Assembly: GCA_035442025.1 (NCBI GenBank)
Contig: DAORPQ010000051.1
Span: 1-23,626 of the forward strand
DNA length: 23,626 nt
Direction: 5' to 3'
Source of the DNA: Competibacter_A sp003527885
GTDB taxonomy: Bacteria > Pseudomonadota > Gammaproteobacteria > Competibacterales > Competibacteraceae
Below the pieces are notes generated by a model that did not search any database, was not told the DNA's origin, and worked only from the letters and a program-made list of their open reading frames with translations. Below are positions 15,486-22,844 of the stretch, piece after piece. The position numbers were made by a program, and so were the translations under genes. Numbering within the stretch: position 1 is the stretch's first letter; each line of letters starts with the position of its first letter.

Positions 15486-17867
15486 TCACCCCCGTACTGT
15501 CGTGCCGGCGGATTGCTTTTGCGCGCGCCGTCGTAACTGTTCGCAAAACGCATCCAAATAGGTTTGCAGCAACCGCCAGTGGTCGTCATCGCCCAACAGG
15601 TCGATCTCCAGCTTGAGCCGCTTGCAGACATCGGTTACTTCCGGGCAGCCAATCCATTTCGGTGGATTACGGTCTTCGCCCAACATCCAGGCGATCAGCC
15701 AGTCGAGCAAGGTTTTTCCGCCCCGGCGAGCGCGCGTCAGCGCCTGCCCCGCCTTTTTCAAGCCCTTATCCTGGGGCCGATAGCTGGCTCGCAACAGAAA
15801 ATTTTTCACCTCGTCCGCAGTGGCGGCCGTGCGAATGCGCGCTCGCAAGCGGCCGATCAAGGCCGCCGATGTTGGCGGCCGGATGACTCCGTTAGCATCT
15901 TCCACAGCGCGGTGGATGAGCGCCCGCCGCAGGGCGTTGCGCAGCAGATTGCGTTGCAGGAAAACCAGTTCCGGGGAGAGCGGAGAAGAGGGTGCTTCGG
16001 GCTCCGAATCCGCCAGAAATTCCTCTTCCTCGCTGGTCTGAATTTCAAGGGCGCCATGCCACTGCACCGTGACCCGACCGAAGCCTTCGGTCCGCCGCAC
16101 GCCGATACCTTGCCAAAGCAACTCGGCCAGCCGCGCCGGCTCCGGTCGGGCATTTTCGTAAACCAGCACACTGCCGGCGGTCACTGCCGGATGCGACGGG
16201 CGCGGCATCCGCCAGTGGGACACATAGCCGGTCACGGAGCGATTGCCGAGAAAACGGGCTATCGGCTTTTGGTCGATTCCCAGCGCCTCGCGTAAATCCC
16301 GTTCCAGCGCCAGGGGATCGGGCAGACCGTGATCGTTGACGCCCAGATAGTCGGACAACAGAGTAACGGCCAGCCGGCCTTGCTCCTGTTCCTCATCCGT
16401 GAATTCTTGCCGTGCGGGAGCTTCCCGCCAATCTTCGGCAGCGGCTTCGTCGAGTATTTCCACTTGCGCCCAACCACCGTAGGTGGCGGTGCGCGAGCGG
16501 CCAAGCGGTAAGGGTCCGGCTTCCAGCAAGGCCCGGATAACGGCGGCGTCCTCCGCTGTTTCGCAAAGGATATGGCCGATGAACCGTTCGCCTGCGGCCA
16601 GCGAGACATACGAGAACATCACGCCATTCCTGGAGCGTCCGGCTTCCCGGTCGTCGCGAGTGTGGTGCAGGCGGGCGGTCAGCTTGAGTTGGCGCCCCCC
16701 TAACCGGCATATCGTTCGTTCTGCACCTTCAGTCTCTTGCAACCCCACGAACGGTAGATCAAGGGGTTTCCATTGAGTATTGGGTTCGTCAGTGACCAAG
16801 TCTTTGAAAAATGGACTCGCTTGATCGAACGCCCGGTTCAATTCGTCCTTACGTCTAACCATACTCAGCGGGCACGGTAACAATCGCTTGCCGTCCTGGC
16901 TCGCCGCGTAGGCATTCAACCACCGTATCGAGCCGTCGAGGAAATAACGCTGAAACACCGAGTCGCCAGCCGGATCGGCGCAAGCGGGGCGTTGCTGACC
17001 CAGCCAGCGCCAGGCCAGGGCGCCGAGCACGGCGCTACCGCTGATGTAAGGCCGGGTCCCGACGGTGCTGGTCTCGCCGCCCGCCATAGCGAGCACGGCC
17101 GGAGCGGTGAGCGTCAACCGATAAGCGATCACGCGCTGGCCAGTGGCTACAGGGCTCGACGGTTCCGGTTGAAAAGCGGACGGCTCGGTAGCCGGTGACT
17201 CGGTCGGCGGTTGCCTCAGGGCGATCAGCCAGGATGCGGTCACATCTCGTTCCTGTTCGTCGAGCACCCGCACTCGCACCTCGCCCCAGCCGTGATTGCG
17301 ATGCAAGCCGGCCCGGCGCACGGCTACCGCGCAGGCGGCAAACAAAGCCTGCTCGGCGCTGTCGAGCGGTTGGCGGGCATCGACCGGCGCGCGCAGCCGC
17401 AGACCGGCCCGCAACAATCGGGCGCTGCGCAGGCTATGCGCTTCCGGCGCGCCGCTCTCGGCGTCGATCTTGGTCTGGTGGCGGACGGTGGTCAGGGCGG
17501 CCAGCATTTCGGCCTGAGTCCAGTATTGCCGTTTGTGCGGCAGATGCCGATTGCACTGGACCGCTGCTTGCAAATCGTCCGGCAAATGACCGTCGCCGAA
17601 GGTGAGACTGCATCGCTCGGCCTGAAAGGGCGTACCGAACAGACGGGTCGCTACCTTATGCCAGGGACCGTTACCGTTCTTTTCCAAGGCTCGCAGAATC
17701 TGCGCCAGTTCTTCCAACAGTAAGCCTTTCAAGGTCCGCCCGCGCACGATGGGCAATCGGGTTCGCGGATCGGTTTCCAGTTCGGTATCGACAGTACCGA
17801 CTCGACCGCCGCCGCTGCCGGCAAAGCAGGTGTCGGAAAGCAATTCCATTTCCAGATACAGTTTCAT
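15486..17867 (-). CDS. cas7-5-11: Cas7-Cas5-Cas11 fusion effector
   Basis: This 793-aa chain appears to combine three subunits. Residues 1-215 form a Cas7 domain with GGRVGTVDTELETD (candidate catalytic D27), VRGRTLKGLLLEE and a glycine-rich loop GLHRNHGWGEV. A Pro/Ser linker (218-242) leads to a Csx10/Cas5-like RAMP region at about 243-605, with LGRSRTATYGGWAQVEIL (about 454-471) and GIGVRRTEGFGRV near 586-598. After an acidic linker (EEEEF), residues 630-793 are wholly helical and basic, as expected for a Cas11 small subunit. The same architecture is known in the Synechocystis III-Dv complex and resembles part of III-E Cas7-11. The ATG overlaps the cas10 stop by 4 nt. The Cas11 assignment rests on position and helicity, not a motif. 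Confidence 0.88.
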   Translation of the reverse strand: MKLYLEMELLSDTCFAGSGGGRVGTVDTELETDPRTRLPIVRGRTLKGLLLEELAQILRALEKNGNGPWHKVATRLFGTPFQAERCSLTFGDGHLPDDLQAAVQCNRHLPHKRQYWTQAEMLAALTTVRHQTKIDAESGAPEAHSLRSARLLRAGLRLRAPVDARQPLDSAEQALFAACAVAVRRAGLHRNHGWGEVRVRVLDEQERDVTASWLIALRQPPTESPATEPSAFQPEPSSPVATGQRVIAYRLTLTAPAVLAMAGGETSTVGTRPYISGSAVLGALAWRWLGQQRPACADPAGDSVFQRYFLDGSIRWLNAYAASQDGKRLLPCPLSMVRRKDELNRAFDQASPFFKDLVTDEPNTQWKPLDLPFVGLQETEGAERTICRLGGRQLKLTARLHHTRDDREAGRSRNGVMFSYVSLAAGERFIGHILCETAEDAAVIRALLEAGPLPLGRSRTATYGGWAQVEILDEAAAEDWREAPARQEFTDEEQEQGRLAVTLLSDYLGVNDHGLPDPLALERDLREALGIDQKPIARFLGNRSVTGYVSHWRMPRPSHPAVTAGSVLVYENARPEPARLAELLWQGIGVRRTEGFGRVTVQWHGALEIQTSEEEEFLADSEPEAPSSPLSPELVFLQRNLLRNALRRALIHRAVEDANGVIRPPTSAALIGRLRARIRTAATADEVKNFLLRASYRPQDKGLKKAGQALTRARRGGKTLLDWLIAWMLGEDRNPPKWIGCPEVTDVCKRLKLEIDLLGDDDHWRLLQTYLDAFCEQLRRRAQKQSAGTTVRG

Positions 17868-19450
17868 GGCGATTCTCCCACCGCCGGTTCCGCTTCACTG
17901 CTTGTGGAGTAGCAGCGTAGCGGCAACATCCGGTCCATCAGTTCGATGGCGTCCAGATAGGGAGTTTCGTTATTGGGGAAACCATCTGACATCGGTAAGT
18001 TTTTTGGTTCCGGCAGCCACAATCCATCCGCCTTGCGATCCCACTCCTCGGCGCGCGAGAGGCCGAAGCGGTCACGCCAGCGATCGAGATGGATTTTGGT
18101 AACTCTGGCGCCCTGATGGAGAACGCCGGCCAGTTCTTTGAAACGGGTGTGGGTTTCTTCCTGTTGTTGCAGTGCATGAACCAGCTTATTGCGGAACCAG
18201 CTCCAATCCCGGTATGGCGTTGTCGCCGGCGGATCGCCGACCACGTAATACGGCCGGGCGTGCAACTGCTCCTGCTTGTCGCTGGCGGCGCGATACAAGT
18301 CACCTTTCCGTCGCTGATCGTGCGTGGTTAAACCGGCGCCCGCGATGAATTCCCAGTCCAGCGCCGAAATTTCGGCCGACTCACCGTGTTCCTTGCGCAA
18401 ATACTGTTTGGTTTTCTTGCATAAATCCTCGGCCAACTGGTAGGCGCGATAAAACGGGTAATGCACGCGAACTAGGGCGATGCCGGCGCAGGCATGGGCC
18501 GGCTCGCCCAGCAAATTGCAGGTATTTCGATGCCACTCTTGGAGCAGTTTGGCAGCCAAATCCAAAGCGATGCGAGCATCACAGGCCAAGGTGATGTCGT
18601 CACCGCCATAGACAATAGGGCGGACTGGAAAACAGGGTTTGCGGCTCTGATCATCGATGCTCAGAGAGAATCCACCTTGGTCCACATTTCTAATTCCATC
18701 GAGATTGGCTGTTACCCAATCCAAAGCTGCTCGCAGAGTACGCTTGCCGGCTTCATTGACCTGCTTGGACAACTCACACAGTTCTGGAAGCGAATGGGCT
18801 TTTTCAAAACGCTGGCCCATGCTGTTGCCATCGAAATGAATGACCCCCAACGTACTTTGCTCGCCGTGCGAACGTCCTAGCTGATCGAATTGATTGGTCC
18901 AGACCAGATCATCAGGCAAGGGATATATTTTTTGCAGATACTCAGCGGCTTTCTTACCGTAATCCAGGCGAGCCTTGGCGGCGGGTCCAAGCCATTTTTC
19001 ATTCTTTTTATCCCATTTTGCTGCTGATTCTCCAGTCGATGCGCAAGCGGCTGTGAAGCCAGCGCCATCAAACACGGCTGGCGGCCAACGGCCCGCTTTG
19101 TTGGCGTGTAACTGTCGATACAACGCTTCCCGCCTCGCTTTGAAGTCGTCATCACTGCCATCCCAAGATTCATGGGTGCAGGCCACGTATAGGCCAGGCG
19201 CAGTTTGGTGCAAGCAGCGGCTGAGTTCGGTGGCGATTTGTTTGGCCTGATCGAGATCGGCTGTCGTCACCATCGCGTTGCCACCGCCGGACCATTGGAA
19301 TTCAGCACCCATCTTATTAGAAATGATTGGCAACCATTCATCCAGCGCCTGTTTGACGAGGTAAGAGCCACCCAGATTTTCTTGAAGGATGTTGGAACCA
19401 AAGATATACGGCTGAATACCGGTGAGGTCATAGAGAGAAAGGTAGCTCAT
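17864..19450 (-). CDS. cas10: Cas10, HD-less, with intact GGDD cyclase motif
   Basis: Cas10 is the large subunit that senses target RNA and makes cyclic oligoadenylate. The 528-aa product begins directly with the first Palm region (YLSLYDLTGIQPYIFGSNIL) and lacks the usual N-terminal HD nuclease domain, so it is short for the family. GVIHFDGNSMGQRFE fits the second cyclase-type Palm, and the catalytic motif is intact at 282-285 (VYGGDDITLACD). The ATG at 19450 was preferred because it overlaps the upstream stop by 4 nt (ATGA), like the other junctions here. An ATG 15 nt earlier (19465) is possible. The system should signal through cyclic oligoadenylate rather than cut DNA, consistent with the CARF nuclease gene just upstream. 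Confidence 0.94.
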   Translation of the reverse strand: MSYLSLYDLTGIQPYIFGSNILQENLGGSYLVKQALDEWLPIISNKMGAEFQWSGGGNAMVTTADLDQAKQIATELSRCLHQTAPGLYVACTHESWDGSDDDFKARREALYRQLHANKAGRWPPAVFDGAGFTAACASTGESAAKWDKKNEKWLGPAAKARLDYGKKAAEYLQKIYPLPDDLVWTNQFDQLGRSHGEQSTLGVIHFDGNSMGQRFEKAHSLPELCELSKQVNEAGKRTLRAALDWVTANLDGIRNVDQGGFSLSIDDQSRKPCFPVRPIVYGGDDITLACDARIALDLAAKLLQEWHRNTCNLLGEPAHACAGIALVRVHYPFYRAYQLAEDLCKKTKQYLRKEHGESAEISALDWEFIAGAGLTTHDQRRKGDLYRAASDKQEQLHARPYYVVGDPPATTPYRDWSWFRNKLVHALQQQEETHTRFKELAGVLHQGARVTKIHLDRWRDRFGLSRAEEWDRKADGLWLPEPKNLPMSDGFPNNETPYLDAIELMDRMLPLRCYSTSSEAEPAVGESP

Positions 19451-20727
19451 GTCCGCAATACCCATTCCTCTATGCCTTTTTGCAAAGTGACTAGGTGAGC
19501 TTGTTGGTCAGCTTGGCAAGGCGCCTGTCCGCCCTTGATATGAGCTTGACCAAACAAGCGCAGGGTATCGTAACCTGGCCAATGTTCCGCTTGGACGGTC
19601 TTTAATACTGATTGAGGGTTGTTATGGAGACAAACTATTGCGGCGCAGGCATGTTCGCCGCCGATGCGGGTAGTACGGTTATTTGCTTCAAAAAGTTTTG
19701 ATTTTACTAAATAATTATTGTCATCGACCGTACAGGAAAACAAAAATAACCGGTAGCCACGCACAGCGACAACATCCATCTCGAAGCTATCTGGCTCATC
19801 GCCAATAACGACATTGTGATGAACTTCATCGAAAAGTTTTTCACCGTCAGTCGTGATCATACGGCTGAGCTGATCAGCTAGCCATACTTCCAACCAGAGA
19901 CTATATAGCCATTTGGCATTATCCAGATTGGTTTTTGTCTTAACTTTTCTATCGGAACTATCTCCATCGAGCCAACGGCTGAAACTTTCGATGTTTGTTG
20001 CCGAAACACCCAGTTTATGAAACAGACTGCTGAGATCCATTTTGAAAAATGCACCGGTCGTTTTAAAATTGGATTCTTTGGCAGCTTGCCAATCACATTC
20101 GATTGGGTCATCGAAATCGTAGTCATTGAACTTAGCAAGCTTTCTTTCGCAGTAAAGGGGAGGTAAATAGCCTCGGTACTTATCAAATCCGTCGTTGCAA
20201 ACGCAACGATGAATTATTGTCGCCAAATTTAACCTTTTTTCGCCTAAATGTTGGTCGCCTAGTTTCTTGGGTTGTTTGCCAAAGTGGAGTTGGCAGAGTT
20301 CAGCGAGACTCAGTTTTGGTAGTTGTCTTTCTTGCATTGGGTTTCTTGTAGCATCATCAAAGTACAATCTGCCATCTGATCCCAGATAGCTGGCATTTTC
20401 TGATCGTCCACCTTTCTCTTTCCAAAACGAATGGACGTGAACCGCCATCAATTTGGTTCCACCGGTATAATTTAAATTGGTATTTGGCCAGTCTTCGTCA
20501 ATTCCTCCTAATGTTGCACAGATAGATTTCGCTTTTTGGTGATCCTTGATTTCCAATAGCGAAACTTCGCAATTGGGTAATGTTTTCTTGAGGTGATTAC
20601 TGATACGGTCTGTAACCTGCAAAACATCGCCAGTGTAGAGCAACCGTAGACGGTTTGGCTCAAGTGCGCGAACGGGAACGACGACGGGCAAAGGATTGGA
20701 ACCGACTGTAGCGACTAAAACTGTCAT
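19447..20727 (-). CDS. card1: Card1/Can2-like CARF nuclease
   Basis: The 426-aa protein has an N-terminal CARF domain (MTVLVATVGSNPLPVVV; ligand motif LNYTGGTKLMAVH at 85-97) and a C-terminal PD-(D/E)XK-type domain, the Card1/Can2 (DUF1887) plan. Family members bind cyclic tetra-adenylate and cut nucleic acid. In the nuclease part I see WLEVWLADQL (E280), FEMDVVAV (D318) and a GGEHA motif near 356. Where the family usually has E-x-K, this protein reads SCT (331-333), with lysines at 342 and 344 nearby. The ATG at 20727 has an AGAGGAT site; a frame start 42 nt earlier lacks one. The gene is visibly AT-richer than its neighbours, which suggests it was acquired separately. It overlaps cas10 by 4 nt, so it belongs to the effector operon. 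Confidence 0.85.
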   Translation of the reverse strand: MTVLVATVGSNPLPVVVPVRALEPNRLRLLYTGDVLQVTDRISNHLKKTLPNCEVSLLEIKDHQKAKSICATLGGIDEDWPNTNLNYTGGTKLMAVHVHSFWKEKGGRSENASYLGSDGRLYFDDATRNPMQERQLPKLSLAELCQLHFGKQPKKLGDQHLGEKRLNLATIIHRCVCNDGFDKYRGYLPPLYCERKLAKFNDYDFDDPIECDWQAAKESNFKTTGAFFKMDLSSLFHKLGVSATNIESFSRWLDGDSSDRKVKTKTNLDNAKWLYSLWLEVWLADQLSRMITTDGEKLFDEVHHNVVIGDEPDSFEMDVVAVRGYRLFLFSCTVDDNNYLVKSKLFEANNRTTRIGGEHACAAIVCLHNNPQSVLKTVQAEHWPGYDTLRLFGQAHIKGGQAPCQADQQAHLVTLQKGIEEWVLRT

Positions 20728-20795
20728 TTTAATAATCCTCTTCCAATTTTCATTGATGCCGCTAAACAATTTTTGAATTGATAAACAGCAAATGA

Positions 20796-20980
20796 TTATC
20801 GCTTCGGATAGGTTAAATGCGATCCTCTCCGCACCTCAGCGGCAGTAATGAGCAAGTGAATTTCAGTGAAAAAAATGGGGCTAGCCCAAGAATCAGGGCG
20901 TAGCAGCTCTCGGTCACAATCTGCGGTGGCAGGCCGGTGACGCGGAGCAGGAGGCGGCGAGGGTAACGGTCCGAGTTCAT
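20796..20980 (-). pseudogene. NE0113/Csm6-like CARF gene remnant
   Basis: A good start (ATG at 20980 after AAGGA) begins MNSDRYPRRLLLRVTGLPPQ and continues IVTESCYAL. This is the N-terminal signature of the NE0113 (Csm6-type) CRISPR-associated CARF family. The frame then shifts near the T7/A7 run around 20872-20878. The next family element, PIFFTEIHLLITAAEVRR, continues in the neighbouring minus-strand frame that ends at 20796. The frame-1 stop is at 20813. Nothing of the remaining few hundred residues is present. This is a frameshifted and truncated relic of a second cyclic-oligoadenylate effector, located between cas6 and the Card1-like gene. Confidence 0.7.
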
Positions 20981-21049
20981 GGCGGCGTCCTTCTGCTCTG
21001 AGCATAATTCAATTGCCGCGAGAGTAAATTATCCCTTTTCAAAAAGCGG

Positions 21050-21069
21050 GACCGGCAAGCTTGCCGGTC
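21050..21069. repeat. REP-like palindrome, copy 4
   Basis: GACCGGCAAGCTTGCCGGTC is a perfect 20-bp palindrome that touches the cas6 stop codon. As RNA it could form a stem that shields or ends the cas6 message. Confidence 0.85.
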
Positions 21070-22030
21070 AGATGAGAAGCCGGTAGCGCCCCAAGCCCAT
21101 GACCGCGCCCTTGCCGGCGTGGGTCCATTGACCGAGCCAGAGATAGGGCCAGAACGGTTCTAGGTCGGTGCCGCTCAGTTCAAATTCGCCCACCAGCCCG
21201 CCCATTTGCAGCAAGGCGTCTTGACGGGAGGAATAGCGGGTCCAGTCGTGCCAGCGCAAGTGCGCGGTTTCGATGCGAACGGCTCCGGCGGCACGGGTCA
21301 GCCCGGCGAAGTCGGCCGCCAGCGGCGCGTTGGTGTGGAAAGCGGTCAGCAGCGAAATCCGGCGCAACAAGTTGGAAAACAACGCGCTGAACTGGAAGGC
21401 TTCGGGTCCGACTAATTTTTCCGCTTGCCGCAGCCGCAGGGGCGTGTCCAACACCACCGTCAGCCGCCGTGGGCAGGTCGGGGGATTTGGAGCAAAGGGC
21501 GGCGCAGGTTGCAAGGGCTCGCCGGGGCGGTAGATCGGTCGCCAGCCCCCATCAGAGGTTTGTTGGGCGACTTGGCTCAGTTCCAACCGGCCGGCGCTTG
21601 GACCGATGCCGCGCTGGACCGCCCGGTCGAAGGCGTGCAGCACGTAGGGTAGGTGGCGGTTGCCCTGGCCGAACAGCACCACCTCCAGACCGACGGCGGC
21701 GTTGGCCGGGTGGGGGCCGCCCGCGCCCGGGCGCACGACGTAGGGGGGCGGGGCGGTCGGGTATTTGCGCAGCTTGCCGGCGGCGGGATCGGGCGGCGTT
21801 TCGAACAGGTAGGGATAGAGACAGGTGCGGTAAAGCAAACACGGCGGGCAGGTCGGCTCGCGGGTGGTGCAGGCCAGCCGTTTCAAGGCGCGGCCGAACA
21901 CCCCGCGCCAAGCCGAACCGGCGTAGGCCGGCAGACGGACCGGAGCGAGCGCGGTGAAATCCAGCCGGTAAACGGCCAGCGGCAAAACCGGAGGCGGGAT
22001 GGAGTGAGTGGAAAGGGCGGGTGCGATCAC
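21068..22030 (-). CDS. cas6: Cas6 pre-crRNA endoribonuclease
   Basis: Cas6 cuts the array transcript at the 3' base of the repeat hairpin. The 320-aa product has the N-terminal RAMP core (VYRLDFTALAPVRLP, GSAWRGVFGRALK) and a Cys cluster (C54, C61, C64, C70 in CTTREPTCPPCLLYRTC) typical of one Cas6 branch. It also has LRWHDWTRYSSRQ and the C-terminal glycine-rich loop GKGAVMGLGRYRLL. The GTG at 22030 (GTGATCGCACCC) was chosen because it has GAGG 7 nt upstream and the mature family start follows. The frame continues 77 codons further upstream but crosses a REP element and has no site. A weak -10 (TATGCT, plus-strand 22045-22050) lies just ahead. It is the first gene of the minus-strand cas cluster. 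Confidence 0.9.
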   Translation of the reverse strand: MIAPALSTHSIPPPVLPLAVYRLDFTALAPVRLPAYAGSAWRGVFGRALKRLACTTREPTCPPCLLYRTCLYPYLFETPPDPAAGKLRKYPTAPPPYVVRPGAGGPHPANAAVGLEVVLFGQGNRHLPYVLHAFDRAVQRGIGPSAGRLELSQVAQQTSDGGWRPIYRPGEPLQPAPPFAPNPPTCPRRLTVVLDTPLRLRQAEKLVGPEAFQFSALFSNLLRRISLLTAFHTNAPLAADFAGLTRAAGAVRIETAHLRWHDWTRYSSRQDALLQMGGLVGEFELSGTDLEPFWPYLWLGQWTHAGKGAVMGLGRYRLLI

Positions 22031-22182
22031 CGGAAGGCCTCGAAAGCATAATGGCGGTTCGTGAAAGTGTAAGCGCCGGCGGGAAGTGTTGAAAAAGCGT
22101 TCTGACGCGATTTTGAGGGCGTTTCGTCCGACGAGGGGTGGCCACCGATCAAAATGGCAGAACCGACTCACAATTGCCGGGG

Positions 22183-22196
22183 CGGCAAACTTGCCG
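22183..22196. repeat. REP-like palindrome, copy 5
   Basis: CGGCAAACTTGCCG has two 6-bp arms around AC. It lies in the divergent gap between cas6 and the Sel1 gene. Confidence 0.7.
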
Positions 22197-22283
22197 GGCA
22201 GGCTCGATTTGAGTCCGGTTGACCGCCCTCCGGAGCGTCGTCCATCCTTGGGCTCCTTCAAAGGTGATTTTCCGCCGACGACG

Positions 22284-22844
22284 ATGGCCCCCCCTCATTT
22301 CATCGCACCCGTTCTGGCCGGCCTCGTTTTCGCGGGTTGCACGGATCGAGACCGGGAGCTCGCGCCCGTCATCCCGCCGCTGCCGGCCGAGACCGTGCGG
22401 CGGGCCAAGGCGGGCGACGCCGCCGCCCAGTTCGCGCTGGCCGATCGCTGCCGGGCGCTGGAGCAATCCAAACTGATGCTCCACTGGCTGCGCGAATCCG
22501 CCGAGCGGGGCTATCCGTTGGCCCAGACCAGCTTGGGCGTGCTGTACCTCAACGGGGACGGCGTGCCGCTGGACCGGGCCGAAGCCTACGCCTGGTTCGC
22601 GCTCGCCGCCGAACAGGGCGAACCCGACGCGCTCGAAGCGGCGGGGGCGCTGGGCGTCGAGCTGAGCGATGCGGAGCTGGCGCGCGCCGGAGCGCTGGCG
22701 AGCCGGCACGCCGCCGCGCGGTGGCGCGACCGGCGGAACCGCCGACCGGAAGGCGGCCCGCCGGCCGGGGCAGAGTGCCGAACACCCGCGCCGCCGGCTG
22801 GCGGCAATCCGCCGCGCGCGATCGGGCGCGAATCGGAAAATTGA
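22284..22844 (+). CDS. Sel1-repeat lipoprotein
   Basis: The 186-aa protein starts with a short hydrophobic signal ending in a lipobox-like VFAGC (Cys19), so it is probably a lipid-anchored periplasmic protein. Residues 35-105 contain Sel1/TPR-like repeats (AERGYPLAQTSLGVLYLNGDG and YAWFALAAEQGEPDALEAA), which usually mediate protein contacts. The C-terminal third is Arg/Pro-rich and low in complexity. The ATG at 22284 was chosen because it places the signal peptide at the N-terminus; the frame is open for 66 codons before it. It is transcribed away from the cas genes and is most likely an ordinary chromosomal gene flanking the locus. Confidence 0.75.
   Translation: MAPPHFIAPVLAGLVFAGCTDRDRELAPVIPPLPAETVRRAKAGDAAAQFALADRCRALEQSKLMLHWLRESAERGYPLAQTSLGVLYLNGDGVPLDRAEAYAWFALAAEQGEPDALEAAGALGVELSDAELARAGALASRHAAARWRDRRNRRPEGGPPAGAECRTPAPPAGGNPPRAIGRESEN

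Noticed and set aside
22086..22283. N-terminal extension of the Sel1-repeat protein
   Set aside because: It would bury the signal peptide, cross a REP-like palindrome, and encode low-complexity basic sequence.
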